From contig JBBQWV010000003.1 of the NCBI GenBank assembly GCA_038210275.1, positions 62,001 through 126,000 of the forward strand: a DNA stretch of 64,000 bases, in the 5' to 3' direction. The notes beneath the pieces were generated by a model, which was not told where the DNA came from, searched no databases, and was given only the letters and a program-made list of their open reading frames with translations. Made by a program: the position numbers and the translations under genes. The DNA is from PALSA-1296 sp038210275. Lineage in GTDB: Bacteria > Bacteroidota > Ignavibacteria > Palsa-1295. Positions 8,121 to 15,942 of the stretch are shown here, in pieces (the first letter of the stretch is position 1; each line of letters opens with the position of its first letter).

Positions 8121-8777
8121 ATGGCAAAGGAAAAAGCAGATAAGGCAAAAGCTCCGAAAGGAGAAAGCAAAGGAAAAGAACCGAAGGCTCCCATGGAGTC
8201 GCTTCCGGTAGTTCCTGCGAGATTACACGAGAAATTTCAGAAGGAAGTAATTCCTGCGATGATGAAGCGTTTTAATTACGACAACATCAATCGTGTTCCG
8301 AGCATCACGAAGATCTCGATCAATATCGGTGTCGGCGGTGCAGCAAGTGATCCAAAATTATTGGAGGCTGCGGTTCGTGATCTCGAAGCTATCGTTGGAC
8401 AGAAAGTCGCTATAACAAAATCAACGAAGTCCATTTCAAATTTTAAGTTGCGCGAGGATCAGGCTATCGGGTGTAAGGTAACATTGCGCCGTGCAAGAAT
8501 GTATGAATTTCTCGATAGATTGATGTCAACCGCTATTCCTCGCATCCGTGATTTTCGCGGAATACCTGATAAGTCGTTTGACGGACGTGGTAATTACACG
8601 CTGGGCTTGAAAGAACAGATCATCTTTCCGGAGATCAATGTTGATAAAGTAACGCGCATCACCGGTATGGATATCACGTTCGTGACGAGCGCAACATCGG
8701 ATGAAGAGGCATACGAATTGCTAAAGTCATTCGGAATGCCGTTCCGTAAGCGCGAAGGCGAAGCAGCAGCTCAATAA
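8121..8777 (+). CDS. rplE: 50S ribosomal protein L5 with N-terminal extension
   Basis: Large-subunit central-protuberance protein that binds 5S rRNA and contacts P-site tRNA. The conserved domain starts near residue 33 (ARLHEKFQKEVIPAMMKRFNYDNINRVPSITKISINIGVG) and ends FGMPFRK. The first 30 residues or so are a lysine-, alanine- and proline-rich extension, making 218 residues against about 180 normally. An in-frame ATG at residue 25 (MESLPVV) could be an alternative start. A run of seven T follows the stop codon. Confidence 0.97.
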   Translation: MAKEKADKAKAPKGESKGKEPKAPMESLPVVPARLHEKFQKEVIPAMMKRFNYDNINRVPSITKISINIGVGGAASDPKLLEAAVRDLEAIVGQKVAITKSTKSISNFKLREDQAIGCKVTLRRARMYEFLDRLMSTAIPRIRDFRGIPDKSFDGRGNYTLGLKEQIIFPEINVDKVTRITGMDITFVTSATSDEEAYELLKSFGMPFRKREGEAAAQ

Positions 8778-8804
8778 TTTTTTTCATTATTCTTTACAGA
8801 AATA

Positions 8805-8990
8805 GTGGCACGATTAGCATTAAGGGTTAAACAAAAAATGGAGCCGAAGTTCTCGACACGGAAATACAACCGTTGTTCGCGATGCGGCAGAGCAAGAGCA
8901 TTCTACAGGAAGTTCGGTTTATGCCGTATGTGTTTCCGTGAACTTGCTTTAGATGGCAAGATCCCGGGAGTGCGTAAGTCAAGTTGGTAA
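8805..8990 (+). CDS. rpsN: 30S ribosomal protein S14, zinc type
   Basis: 30S head protein. The 61-residue length and the two CxxC pairs (CSRCGRARAFYRKFGLCRMC) identify the zinc-binding short form of S14. The start is a GTG at 8805; the product opens MARLALRVKQKMEPKFSTRKYNRC. It lies between L5 and S8, its standard place. Confidence 0.97.
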   Translation: MARLALRVKQKMEPKFSTRKYNRCSRCGRARAFYRKFGLCRMCFRELALDGKIPGVRKSSW

Positions 8991-9048
8991 ACAGTTTACC
9001 TAAGCAGTGAAAGTGCAACAGATTGTAATGGAAGGTTTATAGAAAAGT

Positions 9049-9435
9049 ATGGATACTATCGGAGATTTTCTAACTCGGTTACGTAATGCGTTGAAGGCGC
9101 GGCATAAGTATGTCATTGTGCCTGCATCAAATCTCAAATTTGCTATCAGCGAAATTCTTCGCGAGCAAGGCTATATTGAGAGCGTCGAGCGTACTGAGAA
9201 CGACAAACAGGGCGATCTTCGCATCACCCTTAAATATAGCAACGGCAATCCTGCGATCATTGGATTGAAACGTATATCCACACCGGGTTTACGCCGCTAT
9301 AGCAAAGCAAGCGAAACTCCGCGCGTTCTCGCCGGACTCGGAATTGCGATCATCTCCACTCCTCAGGGTGTGATGACTGATAAGCAAGCGCGTCAAATGA
9401 ACGTCGGTGGAGAAGTGCTCTGTCATATTTGGTAA
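9049..9435 (+). CDS. rpsH: 30S ribosomal protein S8
   Basis: 16S rRNA-binding protein of the central domain; in E. coli it also represses the spc operon. It has 128 residues with DFLTRLRNALKARHKYVIVPASNLKFAISEILREQGYI at the N-terminus and the conserved C-terminal RRYSKASETPRVLAGLGIAIISTPQGVMTDKQARQMNVGGEVLCHIW. Order and length are normal. Confidence 0.98.
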   Translation: MDTIGDFLTRLRNALKARHKYVIVPASNLKFAISEILREQGYIESVERTENDKQGDLRITLKYSNGNPAIIGLKRISTPGLRRYSKASETPRVLAGLGIAIISTPQGVMTDKQARQMNVGGEVLCHIW

Positions 9436-9470
9436 TCAGTACCATATAAAAAAGTTTAAGAAGAAGAGTT

Positions 9471-10010
9471 ATGTCAAGAATTGGAAAAAAACTGATCACT
9501 ATGCCGAAAGGTGTTAGTGCCAGCGCAAAAGATGGAGTCATCGTCGTCAAAGGGCCGAAAGGTACTTTGCAGACTAATGTTCCTGAAGGAATAACTGCGC
9601 AGATCGACAAAGAGGAGATCACGTTTCTTCGTGCTAATGAGCAGAAGAAGACTCGCGCTATTCACGGACTTACCCGCGCCCTTACCAATAATATGGTGAT
9701 CGGTGTGTCGGATGGTTTCTCAAAGAAACTTGAAATGGTGGGTGTCGGATATAAGGCTGAGAAAAAAGGCAAGTATATTCAATTCAATCTTGGTTATTCC
9801 CATCCAATAATTTTTGCAGCACCGGAAGATATTACGATCGAAATTCCGACGCCTACGACAGTAACTGTTTCGGGAATTGACAAGCAACTCGTCGGTGCAG
9901 TTGCAGCGAAGATTCGCTCGATCCGTCCGCCGGAGCCTTATAAAGGCAAGGGCGTGAAGTATTCTGATGAGCGTATTATCCGTAAAGCCGGAAAAACAGC
10001 TGGTAAATAA
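9471..10010 (+). CDS. rplF: 50S ribosomal protein L6
   Basis: Large-subunit protein near the factor-binding site, made of two similar alpha/beta domains. The 179 residues open MSRIGKKLITMPKGVSAS and carry the C-terminal signature RPPEPYKGKGVKYSDERIIRKAGKTAGK. It follows rpsH by 35 bases. Confidence 0.98.
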   Translation: MSRIGKKLITMPKGVSASAKDGVIVVKGPKGTLQTNVPEGITAQIDKEEITFLRANEQKKTRAIHGLTRALTNNMVIGVSDGFSKKLEMVGVGYKAEKKGKYIQFNLGYSHPIIFAAPEDITIEIPTPTTVTVSGIDKQLVGAVAAKIRSIRPPEPYKGKGVKYSDERIIRKAGKTAGK

Positions 10011-10031
10011 TTTTAGCGAAAAAGAAATACG

Positions 10032-10394
10032 ATGGCAACGAAGTTACACTTACAAGATAAAGCCCAGCGCAGAGCAAGGCGCCGCCATAAGATTCAGCTT
10101 ATTGTTCGCGGTACAACTGAGCGTCCGCGCTTGGTCGTCTATCGCAGCAATGCTTCGATCTATGCACAGCTTGTTGATGATTCAAAAGGCTTTACGATTG
10201 CCTCATCAAGTTCACGTGCGCTTGAATCAAAAGCGAAAAAGACAGAGCTTTCGAAGTTAACTGGTAAAGCTATTGCGGAGATCGCAAAAGAAAAGGGTAT
10301 TACGTCGGTTGTATTTGACCGTAACGGTTACCTTTATCATGGTCGCGTTAAAGCTCTTGCTGATGGTGCACGCGAAGCCGGATTGCAATTTTAA
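10032..10394 (+). CDS. rplR: 50S ribosomal protein L18
   Basis: 5S rRNA-binding protein of the central protuberance. The 120 residues contain the basic N-terminal segment RRARRRHKIQLIVRGTTERPRLVVYRSNASIYAQLVDD and the C-terminal GVTSVVFDRNGYLYHGRVKALADGAREAGLQF-like signature (here GITSVVFDRNGYLYHG). Position between L6 and S5 is standard. Confidence 0.98.
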   Translation: MATKLHLQDKAQRRARRRHKIQLIVRGTTERPRLVVYRSNASIYAQLVDDSKGFTIASSSSRALESKAKKTELSKLTGKAIAEIAKEKGITSVVFDRNGYLYHGRVKALADGAREAGLQF

Positions 10395-10415
10395 GAATTT
10401 ATTACAGAGAATATA

Positions 10416-10919
10416 GTGGCAAAAATTCGTACATCTGATCTTAATCTGAAAGACAAACTCGTGGCGATCAACCGTGTAGCAAAGGTTGTGAAGGGCGGAC
10501 GTCGTTTCAGTTTTAATGCAATCGTTGCTGTCGGCGACAACAACGGGCATGTCGGTATCGGTTTGGGAAAGTCGAATGAAGTTCAGGAAGCAGTTACAAA
10601 AGCGACGGAAGATGCTAAGCGCAATGTGAAGGCAGTGCCGCTTCGTAAAGGTACGATTCCTCATTCAGTCAACGGAAAATTTGGCGCAGGAAAAGTTTTC
10701 TTGAAACCCGCATCTCCTGGAACAGGACTCATCGCTGGCGGCGGAGTTCGTGCAGTTCTTGAACTTGCAGGTGTGCAGGATATCCTTACAAAATCTCAGG
10801 GTTCTTCGAATCCGCATAATTTAGTAAAAGCCACGATGGCAGCACTTGGAATGCTAAACGATGCATCGTCGGTTGCTGAGCGCAGAGGAATTTCACTTTC
10901 AAAAGTATTCAACGGATAA
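10416..10919 (+). CDS. rpsE: 30S ribosomal protein S5 (GTG start)
   Basis: 30S protein involved in decoding accuracy and mRNA unwinding. It has 167 residues; the dsRBD-like N-terminal part includes LKDKLVAINRVAKVVKGGRRFSFNAIVAVGD, and the C-terminal part includes GGGVRAVLELAGVQDILTKSQGSSNPHNLVKATMAAL. The start codon is GTG at 10416; the product opens MAKIRTSDLNLKDK. Confidence 0.98.
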   Translation: MAKIRTSDLNLKDKLVAINRVAKVVKGGRRFSFNAIVAVGDNNGHVGIGLGKSNEVQEAVTKATEDAKRNVKAVPLRKGTIPHSVNGKFGAGKVFLKPASPGTGLIAGGGVRAVLELAGVQDILTKSQGSSNPHNLVKATMAALGMLNDASSVAERRGISLSKVFNG

Positions 10920-10927
10920 TTCTGAAT

Positions 10928-11110
10928 ATGAAGAAGCTAAGTATCAAACAGGTAAAAAGCGTTAACGATACGCTGAAGAATCATAAACTCACGATCAAGG
11001 CACTTGGCTTAGGTCGTCCGAACTACGTTGTCGTGCATAACGATAATGCAGCAATTCGCGGAATGATCCGTACAGTTCGCCACCTTGTCGAAGTGACAGA
11101 GGTAGCATAA
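10928..11110 (+). CDS. rpmD: 50S ribosomal protein L30
   Basis: Small large-subunit protein of 60 residues with the family core LSIKQVKSVNDTLKNHKLTIKALGLGRPNYVVVHNDNAAIRGMIRTVRHLVEV. It starts 8 bases after rpsE. Nine consecutive T residues directly follow its TAA stop, then a 50-base hairpin-containing spacer before rplO. Confidence 0.96.
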   Translation: MKKLSIKQVKSVNDTLKNHKLTIKALGLGRPNYVVVHNDNAAIRGMIRTVRHLVEVTEVA

Positions 11111-11170
11111 TTTTTTTTTCATGCGAGCGGGTAGCTATAAAGCTCTCCGCGTTAGTAAACAATAACGAAT

Positions 11171-11638
11171 ATGCAGCTTATACTTAATCCACGTCCGGCA
11201 GCGGGCGCGGTAAAATCAAATAAACGAGTCGGTCGCGGAATCGGCTCAGGTCATGGTAAAACCTCAACACGCGGATCCAACGGTGCAGGATCACGCTCCG
11301 GTAACAAACGTAAACTCGGTTTTGAAGGAGGGCAGATGCCTCTTTCTCGTCGTTTGCCAAAGTTTGGATTTACTTCCCCATTCCGTGTCGAATACGAAGA
11401 AGTCAATGTTTCACGTCTTGATGAATCAGTGAAATCAGGTCGCCTTCCAAAAGGTGAGCCGATCACTCCTGCACTTTTACGTGCAACAGGTCTCATCACA
11501 GGCGGACACGGACCGGTAAAGATTCTCGGTAACGGCGAAGTATCCGTTGCGTTTACTGTTCAAGTACACAAAGTTTCGAAAGGTGCTGCGGCGAAGATCG
11601 AGAAAGCTGGCGGTAAGATCGAAGCTCTTGCTGCATAA
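11171..11638 (+). CDS. rplO: 50S ribosomal protein L15
   Basis: Late-assembling large-subunit protein. The 155 residues carry the glycine-rich N-terminal signature (KRVGRGIGSGHGKTSTRGSNGAGSRSG) and GFEGGQMPLSRRLPKFGF, and the C-terminal domain with ISGPVKILGNGE-like sequence (GHGPVKILGNGEV). It precedes secY by 40 bases, as usual. Confidence 0.98.
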   Translation: MQLILNPRPAAGAVKSNKRVGRGIGSGHGKTSTRGSNGAGSRSGNKRKLGFEGGQMPLSRRLPKFGFTSPFRVEYEEVNVSRLDESVKSGRLPKGEPITPALLRATGLITGGHGPVKILGNGEVSVAFTVQVHKVSKGAAAKIEKAGGKIEALAA

Positions 11639-11678
11639 AAAGAAGATCTTTTCCCTATAAATTTTACGATCTCAACTC

Positions 11679-13040
11679 ATGAGCAGACTTACAGATAGTT
11701 TTCGGAATATCTTCAAAATCGATGAACTCCGTCAGCGCATCATCTATACCGTTGCGTTGCTCGTTGTTGTTCGTTTTGGAGCGCATATAACTCTTCCCGG
11801 AATTGACGTCCATGCATTGGAGCGTCAAGCAGGACAGGGGGGGGCTAATTCGCTTTTTGGTTTGTATGATCTCTTTGTCGGAGGCGCATTCAAGAATGCC
11901 GCTATTTTTGCATTGGGAATCATGCCGTACATCTCAACTTCGATCATCATTCAGTTGATGGGGAGCGTCGTTCCGTATTTCCAGAAACTTCAAAAAGAAG
12001 GTGAAGACGGAAGAAAGAAAATTACCCAGCTTACTCGTGTCGGTACATTCGTCGTTGGTGCATTGCAAGCAATCGGAGTTGCAGTTCACTTGCGCAGTAT
12101 GGGCGGTGGAGTTGTAGCTGATGGAGTAAATCCGGTTCTGTTTATGATCAGCACTGTTTTTTGTTTAGCTGCCGGAACAATGTTCATGATGTGGCTGGGC
12201 GAGCAGATCACTGAGCGGGGTATCGGAAACGGAATTTCACTTATCATTTTCATTGGTATCATTGCTCGCTTTCCTTCTGCTCTCTTTGATGAGTTCAAGG
12301 ACATTGGAACAGATGCAGGAAAAAATATTATTGTCGAAGTCGTGCTCATCGCATTCTTCGTCGGCATCATTGCCTTCGTAGTTTTGATAACACAAGGTAT
12401 TCGCAAAATACCAGTGCAATATGCGAAGCGAGTTATCGGACGAAAAGTATATGGCGGTACAACGCAGCATATTCCGATCAGGATCAATACTGCCGGTGTT
12501 ATGCCGATCATCTTTGCTCAGGCAATTCTTTTCATTCCAACAACAATTGTTCAATTCTTTCCAACTTCACCTCTTGCAATTGGAGTTGCGAAATTCTTTG
12601 ATTATCGTTCGGTCAGCCATGCTATAATTTTCGGATTGATGATCGTCGTCTTTACGTATTTCTATACTGCAATCGCATTCAATCCACGAGACGTAGCCGA
12701 TACGATGAAGAAGCAGGGTGGATTTATCCCAGGTGTTCGTCCGGGACGGAATACCTCTGATTACATTGATAATATCCTGACCCATCTTACATTGCCGGGA
12801 GCGATTTTTCTTGCGCTCATTGCGATATTGCCGACTTTCGTTACGGGTCTTGGAGTAACATCCGGATTTGCACAGTTCTTCGGCGGTACAAGTTTGCTCA
12901 TCATGGTAGGTGTAGCTCTTGATACGTTGCAACAGATTGAGTCGCATCTACTGATGCATAATTATGACGGCTTGATGAAGACCGGTAAACTCAAAGGACG
13001 CTCAGGTGGCGGAGGAGTTTATGGAGCAGGGGGATTCTAA
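11679..13040 (+). CDS. secY: Protein translocase subunit SecY
   Basis: Channel subunit of the SecYEG protein-export machinery in the inner membrane. The 453-residue protein shows the expected ten hydrophobic segments, beginning around residues 20-40, and the conserved GIMPYISTSIIIQL segment with the second and third helices, ITERGIGNGISLIIF, the FNPRDVADTMKKQGGFIPGVRPG loop and the C-terminal MHNYDGLMKTGKLKGRSGGG. It lies between rplO and map, which is the common order. Confidence 0.98.
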   Translation: MSRLTDSFRNIFKIDELRQRIIYTVALLVVVRFGAHITLPGIDVHALERQAGQGGANSLFGLYDLFVGGAFKNAAIFALGIMPYISTSIIIQLMGSVVPYFQKLQKEGEDGRKKITQLTRVGTFVVGALQAIGVAVHLRSMGGGVVADGVNPVLFMISTVFCLAAGTMFMMWLGEQITERGIGNGISLIIFIGIIARFPSALFDEFKDIGTDAGKNIIVEVVLIAFFVGIIAFVVLITQGIRKIPVQYAKRVIGRKVYGGTTQHIPIRINTAGVMPIIFAQAILFIPTTIVQFFPTSPLAIGVAKFFDYRSVSHAIIFGLMIVVFTYFYTAIAFNPRDVADTMKKQGGFIPGVRPGRNTSDYIDNILTHLTLPGAIFLALIAILPTFVTGLGVTSGFAQFFGGTSLLIMVGVALDTLQQIESHLLMHNYDGLMKTGKLKGRSGGGGVYGAGGF

Positions 13041-13088
13041 GTAATTACTTCTTCGACCGGATAACGGTCGCTAATATGAGAATGTCAG

Positions 13089-13856
13089 ATGATTGTTAAG
13101 ACCGAAGAAGAAATTGCGAAGATCCGTGAAAGTGCTCACATTGTTCACGAGACATTCGAATATGTTGAAACGCTGATAAAGCCAGGCGTTTCAACTTTGG
13201 AGATCAACGATAAAGCTGATGAGTTCATTGTAAAAAATGGTGCGCGACCTGCCTTCAAAGGTTATAAAGTTGGCAAACAGGTATTCAAATTCGCAACCTG
13301 TATGTCAAAGAATGACGCAGTCGTTCACGGAATACCAAACGATGAACCTTTGGAAGAAGGTGATTCGATCTCCGTTGATATCGGAGTTGAAAAGAATGGT
13401 TGGTTCGGCGATAGTGCTTGGACCTACGCAGTTGGAGAGATCGCCCCTGAAACTGCAAAGCTGATGGAGATCACCAAAGATTCGCTGCTTTTAGGAATCG
13501 CAGCGGCACGAGCTGGTGGAAGATTGTATGATATTTCGAAAGCTGTTCAGGATTATTGTGAGTCTCATGGATACGGAATCGTAAAAGATCTTGTCGGTCA
13601 TGGTATTGGCACTCATCTTCATGAAGAGCCACAAGTACCAAATTTTGTACCGCGTCGCTTCGATACAGGATATAGAAATATTGAGCTTCTTGAGGGAATG
13701 ACTTTAGCTATTGAGCCGATGGTTAACCTCGGAACTTGGCGGGTGAAAACCCTGAAAGACGGCTGGACGGTAGTGACTGCGGATAAGAAGCCAAGCGCCC
13801 ATTTCGAGCATACGATCGTTGTTCGCCCTTGGGGAGGGGAGATTCTGACCAAATAA
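13089..13856 (+). CDS. map: Methionine aminopeptidase, type I
   Basis: Removes the initiator methionine from new proteins in the cytoplasm. The 255 residues contain all five metal ligands of the pita-bread fold: the two aspartates in SVDIGVEKNGWFGDSAW, the histidine in GHGIGTHLHEEP, and the glutamates in LAIEPMV and HFEHTIVV. It sits 48 bases after secY behind a small hairpin (GACCG/CGGTC, about 13055-13069). Confidence 0.97.
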   Translation: MIVKTEEEIAKIRESAHIVHETFEYVETLIKPGVSTLEINDKADEFIVKNGARPAFKGYKVGKQVFKFATCMSKNDAVVHGIPNDEPLEEGDSISVDIGVEKNGWFGDSAWTYAVGEIAPETAKLMEITKDSLLLGIAAARAGGRLYDISKAVQDYCESHGYGIVKDLVGHGIGTHLHEEPQVPNFVPRRFDTGYRNIELLEGMTLAIEPMVNLGTWRVKTLKDGWTVVTADKKPSAHFEHTIVVRPWGGEILTK

Positions 13857-13941
13857 TAAGTGAATTTGGAACAGAAAATAATAAAATTGTGTTTGCGAGT
13901 GGCTATAAGCGGCTCAATAATTGAGGTTTAGTTCGTAATTA

Positions 13942-14160
13942 ATGTCAAAGCAATCTGCTATTAAAGTTGACGGTGTGATCGAGGAAGCGCTGCCAAATGC
14001 GACTTTCCGCGTCAAGCTTGATAATGGGCATACGATCTTAGCTCACGTTTCCGGTAAAATGCGTATGCATTTTATCAAGATCTTACATGGCGATAAAGTG
14101 ACTGTTGAACTTTCCCCTTATGATCTGACAAAAGGACGAATCACGTACCGCTACAAATAA
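13942..14160 (+). CDS. infA: Translation initiation factor IF-1
   Basis: OB-fold factor that binds the A site during initiation. The 72 residues are the family length, with MSKQSAIKVDGVIEEALPNATFRVKLDNGHTILAHVSGKMRMHFIKILHGDKVTVELSPYDLTKGRI matching IF-1 throughout. An 85-base spacer separates it from map. Nine T residues directly follow its TAA stop. Confidence 0.98.
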   Translation: MSKQSAIKVDGVIEEALPNATFRVKLDNGHTILAHVSGKMRMHFIKILHGDKVTVELSPYDLTKGRITYRYK

Positions 14161-14179
14161 TTTTTTTTTCGTTACGACA

Positions 14180-14296
14180 ATGAAAGTACAAGCATCAGTT
14201 AAAAAACGCTGTGAGCATTGCAAGGTCGTCACCCGCAGGGGTGTCGTTCGTATTATTTGCAAGACAAACCCGAAACATAAACAACGTCAAGGATAA
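14180..14296 (+). CDS. rpmJ: 50S ribosomal protein L36
   Basis: 38-residue zinc-ribbon protein of the large subunit, easily missed because of its size. Translating from the ATG at 14180 gives MKVQASVKKRCEHCKVVTRR and a C-terminal NPKHKQRQG. The zinc ligands are Cys11, Cys14, Cys27 and His33, so this is the zinc-binding form. It lies between infA and rpsM, its standard place in the alpha-operon region. Confidence 0.96.
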   Translation: MKVQASVKKRCEHCKVVTRRGVVRIICKTNPKHKQRQG

Positions 14297-14314
14297 TTTT
14301 TTCGTAATTACTGC

Positions 14315-14698
14315 ATGGCACGTATAGCTGGGATAGATCTCCCAAAATCAAAGCGCTCCGTTATCGGACTTACTTATATCTACGGAATAGGCAAGACATC
14401 GGCAAAATCTATTTTAGAGAAAGCCGGAATTTCTGAGGATAAAAAGATCAACGATCTGACCGAAGACGAGGTGACGGCGATACGCCAGATCATCACGAAT
14501 GAATTCAAGGTCGAAGGTGTGGCTCGTAGTGAGCAGCAACTTGCGATCAAGCGTTTGATGGATATCGGAAGTTACCGAGGTTTGCGTCATCGCAAGAGCC
14601 TTCCGGTTCGTGGTCAGCGTACTCGTACAAATTCCCGTACTCGTAAGGGTAAGAGAAAGACGGTCGCAGGAAAGAAGAAAGCAGCAGCGAAGAAATAA
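14315..14698 (+). CDS. rpsM: 30S ribosomal protein S13
   Basis: 30S head protein that contacts P-site tRNA and bridges to the 50S subunit. The 127 residues open MARIAGIDLPKSKRSVIGLTYIYGIGKTSAKSIL and include the C-terminal basic tail GQRTRTNSRTRKGKRKTVAGKKKAAAKK. It follows rpmJ by 18 bases. Confidence 0.98.
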   Translation: MARIAGIDLPKSKRSVIGLTYIYGIGKTSAKSILEKAGISEDKKINDLTEDEVTAIRQIITNEFKVEGVARSEQQLAIKRLMDIGSYRGLRHRKSLPVRGQRTRTNSRTRKGKRKTVAGKKKAAAKK

Positions 14699-14721
14699 CA
14701 TTTAATTTTTAGAGCAATACA

Positions 14722-15120
14722 GTGGCAAAAACAGCAGGAGCCGGAACCAAGCGCACGAAGAAAAAGATCGTCGCTCAAGCACATGGTGTCGCGCATATCA
14801 AAGCGACATTCAATAATATCATGGTGACTCTTTCCGATATGCAGGGCAACACACTTTCGTGGGCAACTGCAGGAAAGATGGGCTTCAAGGGTTCGCGCAA
14901 AAATACGCCATTCGCAGGACAAGTTTCTGCCGAAGCCGCTGCAAAAGAAGCCTACGATATGGGCTTACGCAAAGTTGATGTATTTATCAAAGGACCCGGA
15001 TCAGGCAGAGAAGCTGCTGTCCGCGCCCTTCAGGTTGCTGGTATTGACGTGTTATCGATCAAAGATATTACGCCTATGCCGCATAACGGATGCCGTCCGC
15101 CTAAAAAGCGCCGCGTCTAA
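14722..15120 (+). CDS. rpsK: 30S ribosomal protein S11 (GTG start)
   Basis: 30S platform protein near the E-site codon. The 132 residues contain GVAHIKATFNNIMVTLSDMQGNTLSWATAGKMGFKGSRKNTPFAGQ and end with PMPHNGCRPPKKRRV, the invariant S11 C-terminus. The start is GTG at 14722. Seven T residues directly follow the stop codon. Confidence 0.98.
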   Translation: MAKTAGAGTKRTKKKIVAQAHGVAHIKATFNNIMVTLSDMQGNTLSWATAGKMGFKGSRKNTPFAGQVSAEAAAKEAYDMGLRKVDVFIKGPGSGREAAVRALQVAGIDVLSIKDITPMPHNGCRPPKKRRV

Positions 15121-15241
15121 TTTTTTTACGAGTTGTCTTTTTCGTTGTAAACTTCACGGTAGCTATTGTGAAGGACGAAGGCAGAAGGCAATACTACTGT
15201 GATCAAAGCAGTAGAAGCATTTAAAAACTCAATCATTTATT
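15121..15241 (+). promoter_or_regulatory. rpsD leader with two hairpins
   Basis: This 121-base spacer is the longest inside the operon. It holds two stems: CTTCAC (15152-15157) with GTGAAG (15168-15173), and CTACTG (15194-15199) with CAGTAG (15209-15214). S4 is known to bind and repress its own leader in Bacillus subtilis and the alpha-operon leader in E. coli, so an S4-responsive leader is a reasonable guess. It is not shown by sequence alone. Confidence 0.4.
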
Positions 15242-15874
15242 ATGGCTCGTTATACAGACCCATCGTGTAAACTTTGCCGCAGAGAAAAGCAGAAGCTTTT
15301 TCTTAAAGGCGCAAAGTGTTTTTCTGAAAAGTGTCCTGTCGAAAAGCGTAATTTCCCTCCTGGTCAGCACGGCATGGGACGCCGTTCCAAAATTTCCGAA
15401 TACGGAATTCAGCTTCGCGAGAAGCAGAAGGTTCGCCGTACCTATGGTATGCTCGAAACTCAGTTCCGTAATACCTTCGAGAAAGCTTCGCAGATGCGCG
15501 GCGTCACTGGTGATAACCTTGTAAAACTTTTAGAGCGACGTTTTGATAATGTCGTTTACCGTCTGAACATTGCTCCTTCACGTAAGGCAGCGCGTCAGCT
15601 TATCCTTCACGGGCACGTTTTGGTGAACGGAAAGAATGTGAACATCCCTTCATATCTTCTCAATCCGGGTGACATGATCCAAATGAAGGAAGCATCAAGG
15701 AAGTTAGAAGTTGTTCACGAATCGCTAAAGCGTACTCGCGGAGATTCAGGGGTTCCGGGTTGGTTATCGCTGAATAAGGCTGACCTGTCAGGTACATTCC
15801 TTGCAGTTCCGGAGCGCGCTGATATTCCGCTGAATGCAAATGAGCAGCTTATAGTCGAATTGTATTCGAAATAA
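15242..15874 (+). CDS. rpsD: 30S ribosomal protein S4
   Basis: Assembly initiator of the 30S subunit that binds 16S rRNA. The 210 residues include an N-terminal cysteine cluster (CKLCRREKQKLFLKGAKCFSEKCP) of the zinc-binding S4 type, the KVRRTYGMLETQFRNTFEKA helix, and the S4 domain with LERRFDNVVYRLNIAPSRKAARQLILHGHVLVNGKNVNIPSY. It lies between rpsK and rpoA. Confidence 0.98.
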   Translation: MARYTDPSCKLCRREKQKLFLKGAKCFSEKCPVEKRNFPPGQHGMGRRSKISEYGIQLREKQKVRRTYGMLETQFRNTFEKASQMRGVTGDNLVKLLERRFDNVVYRLNIAPSRKAARQLILHGHVLVNGKNVNIPSYLLNPGDMIQMKEASRKLEVVHESLKRTRGDSGVPGWLSLNKADLSGTFLAVPERADIPLNANEQLIVELYSK

Positions 15875-15942
15875 GTAGCCTCGGCTTCGCTTTACGAAAA
15901 GAAATTTATTTAGAGAATTATTTATAGTATAAGGAACACCGC

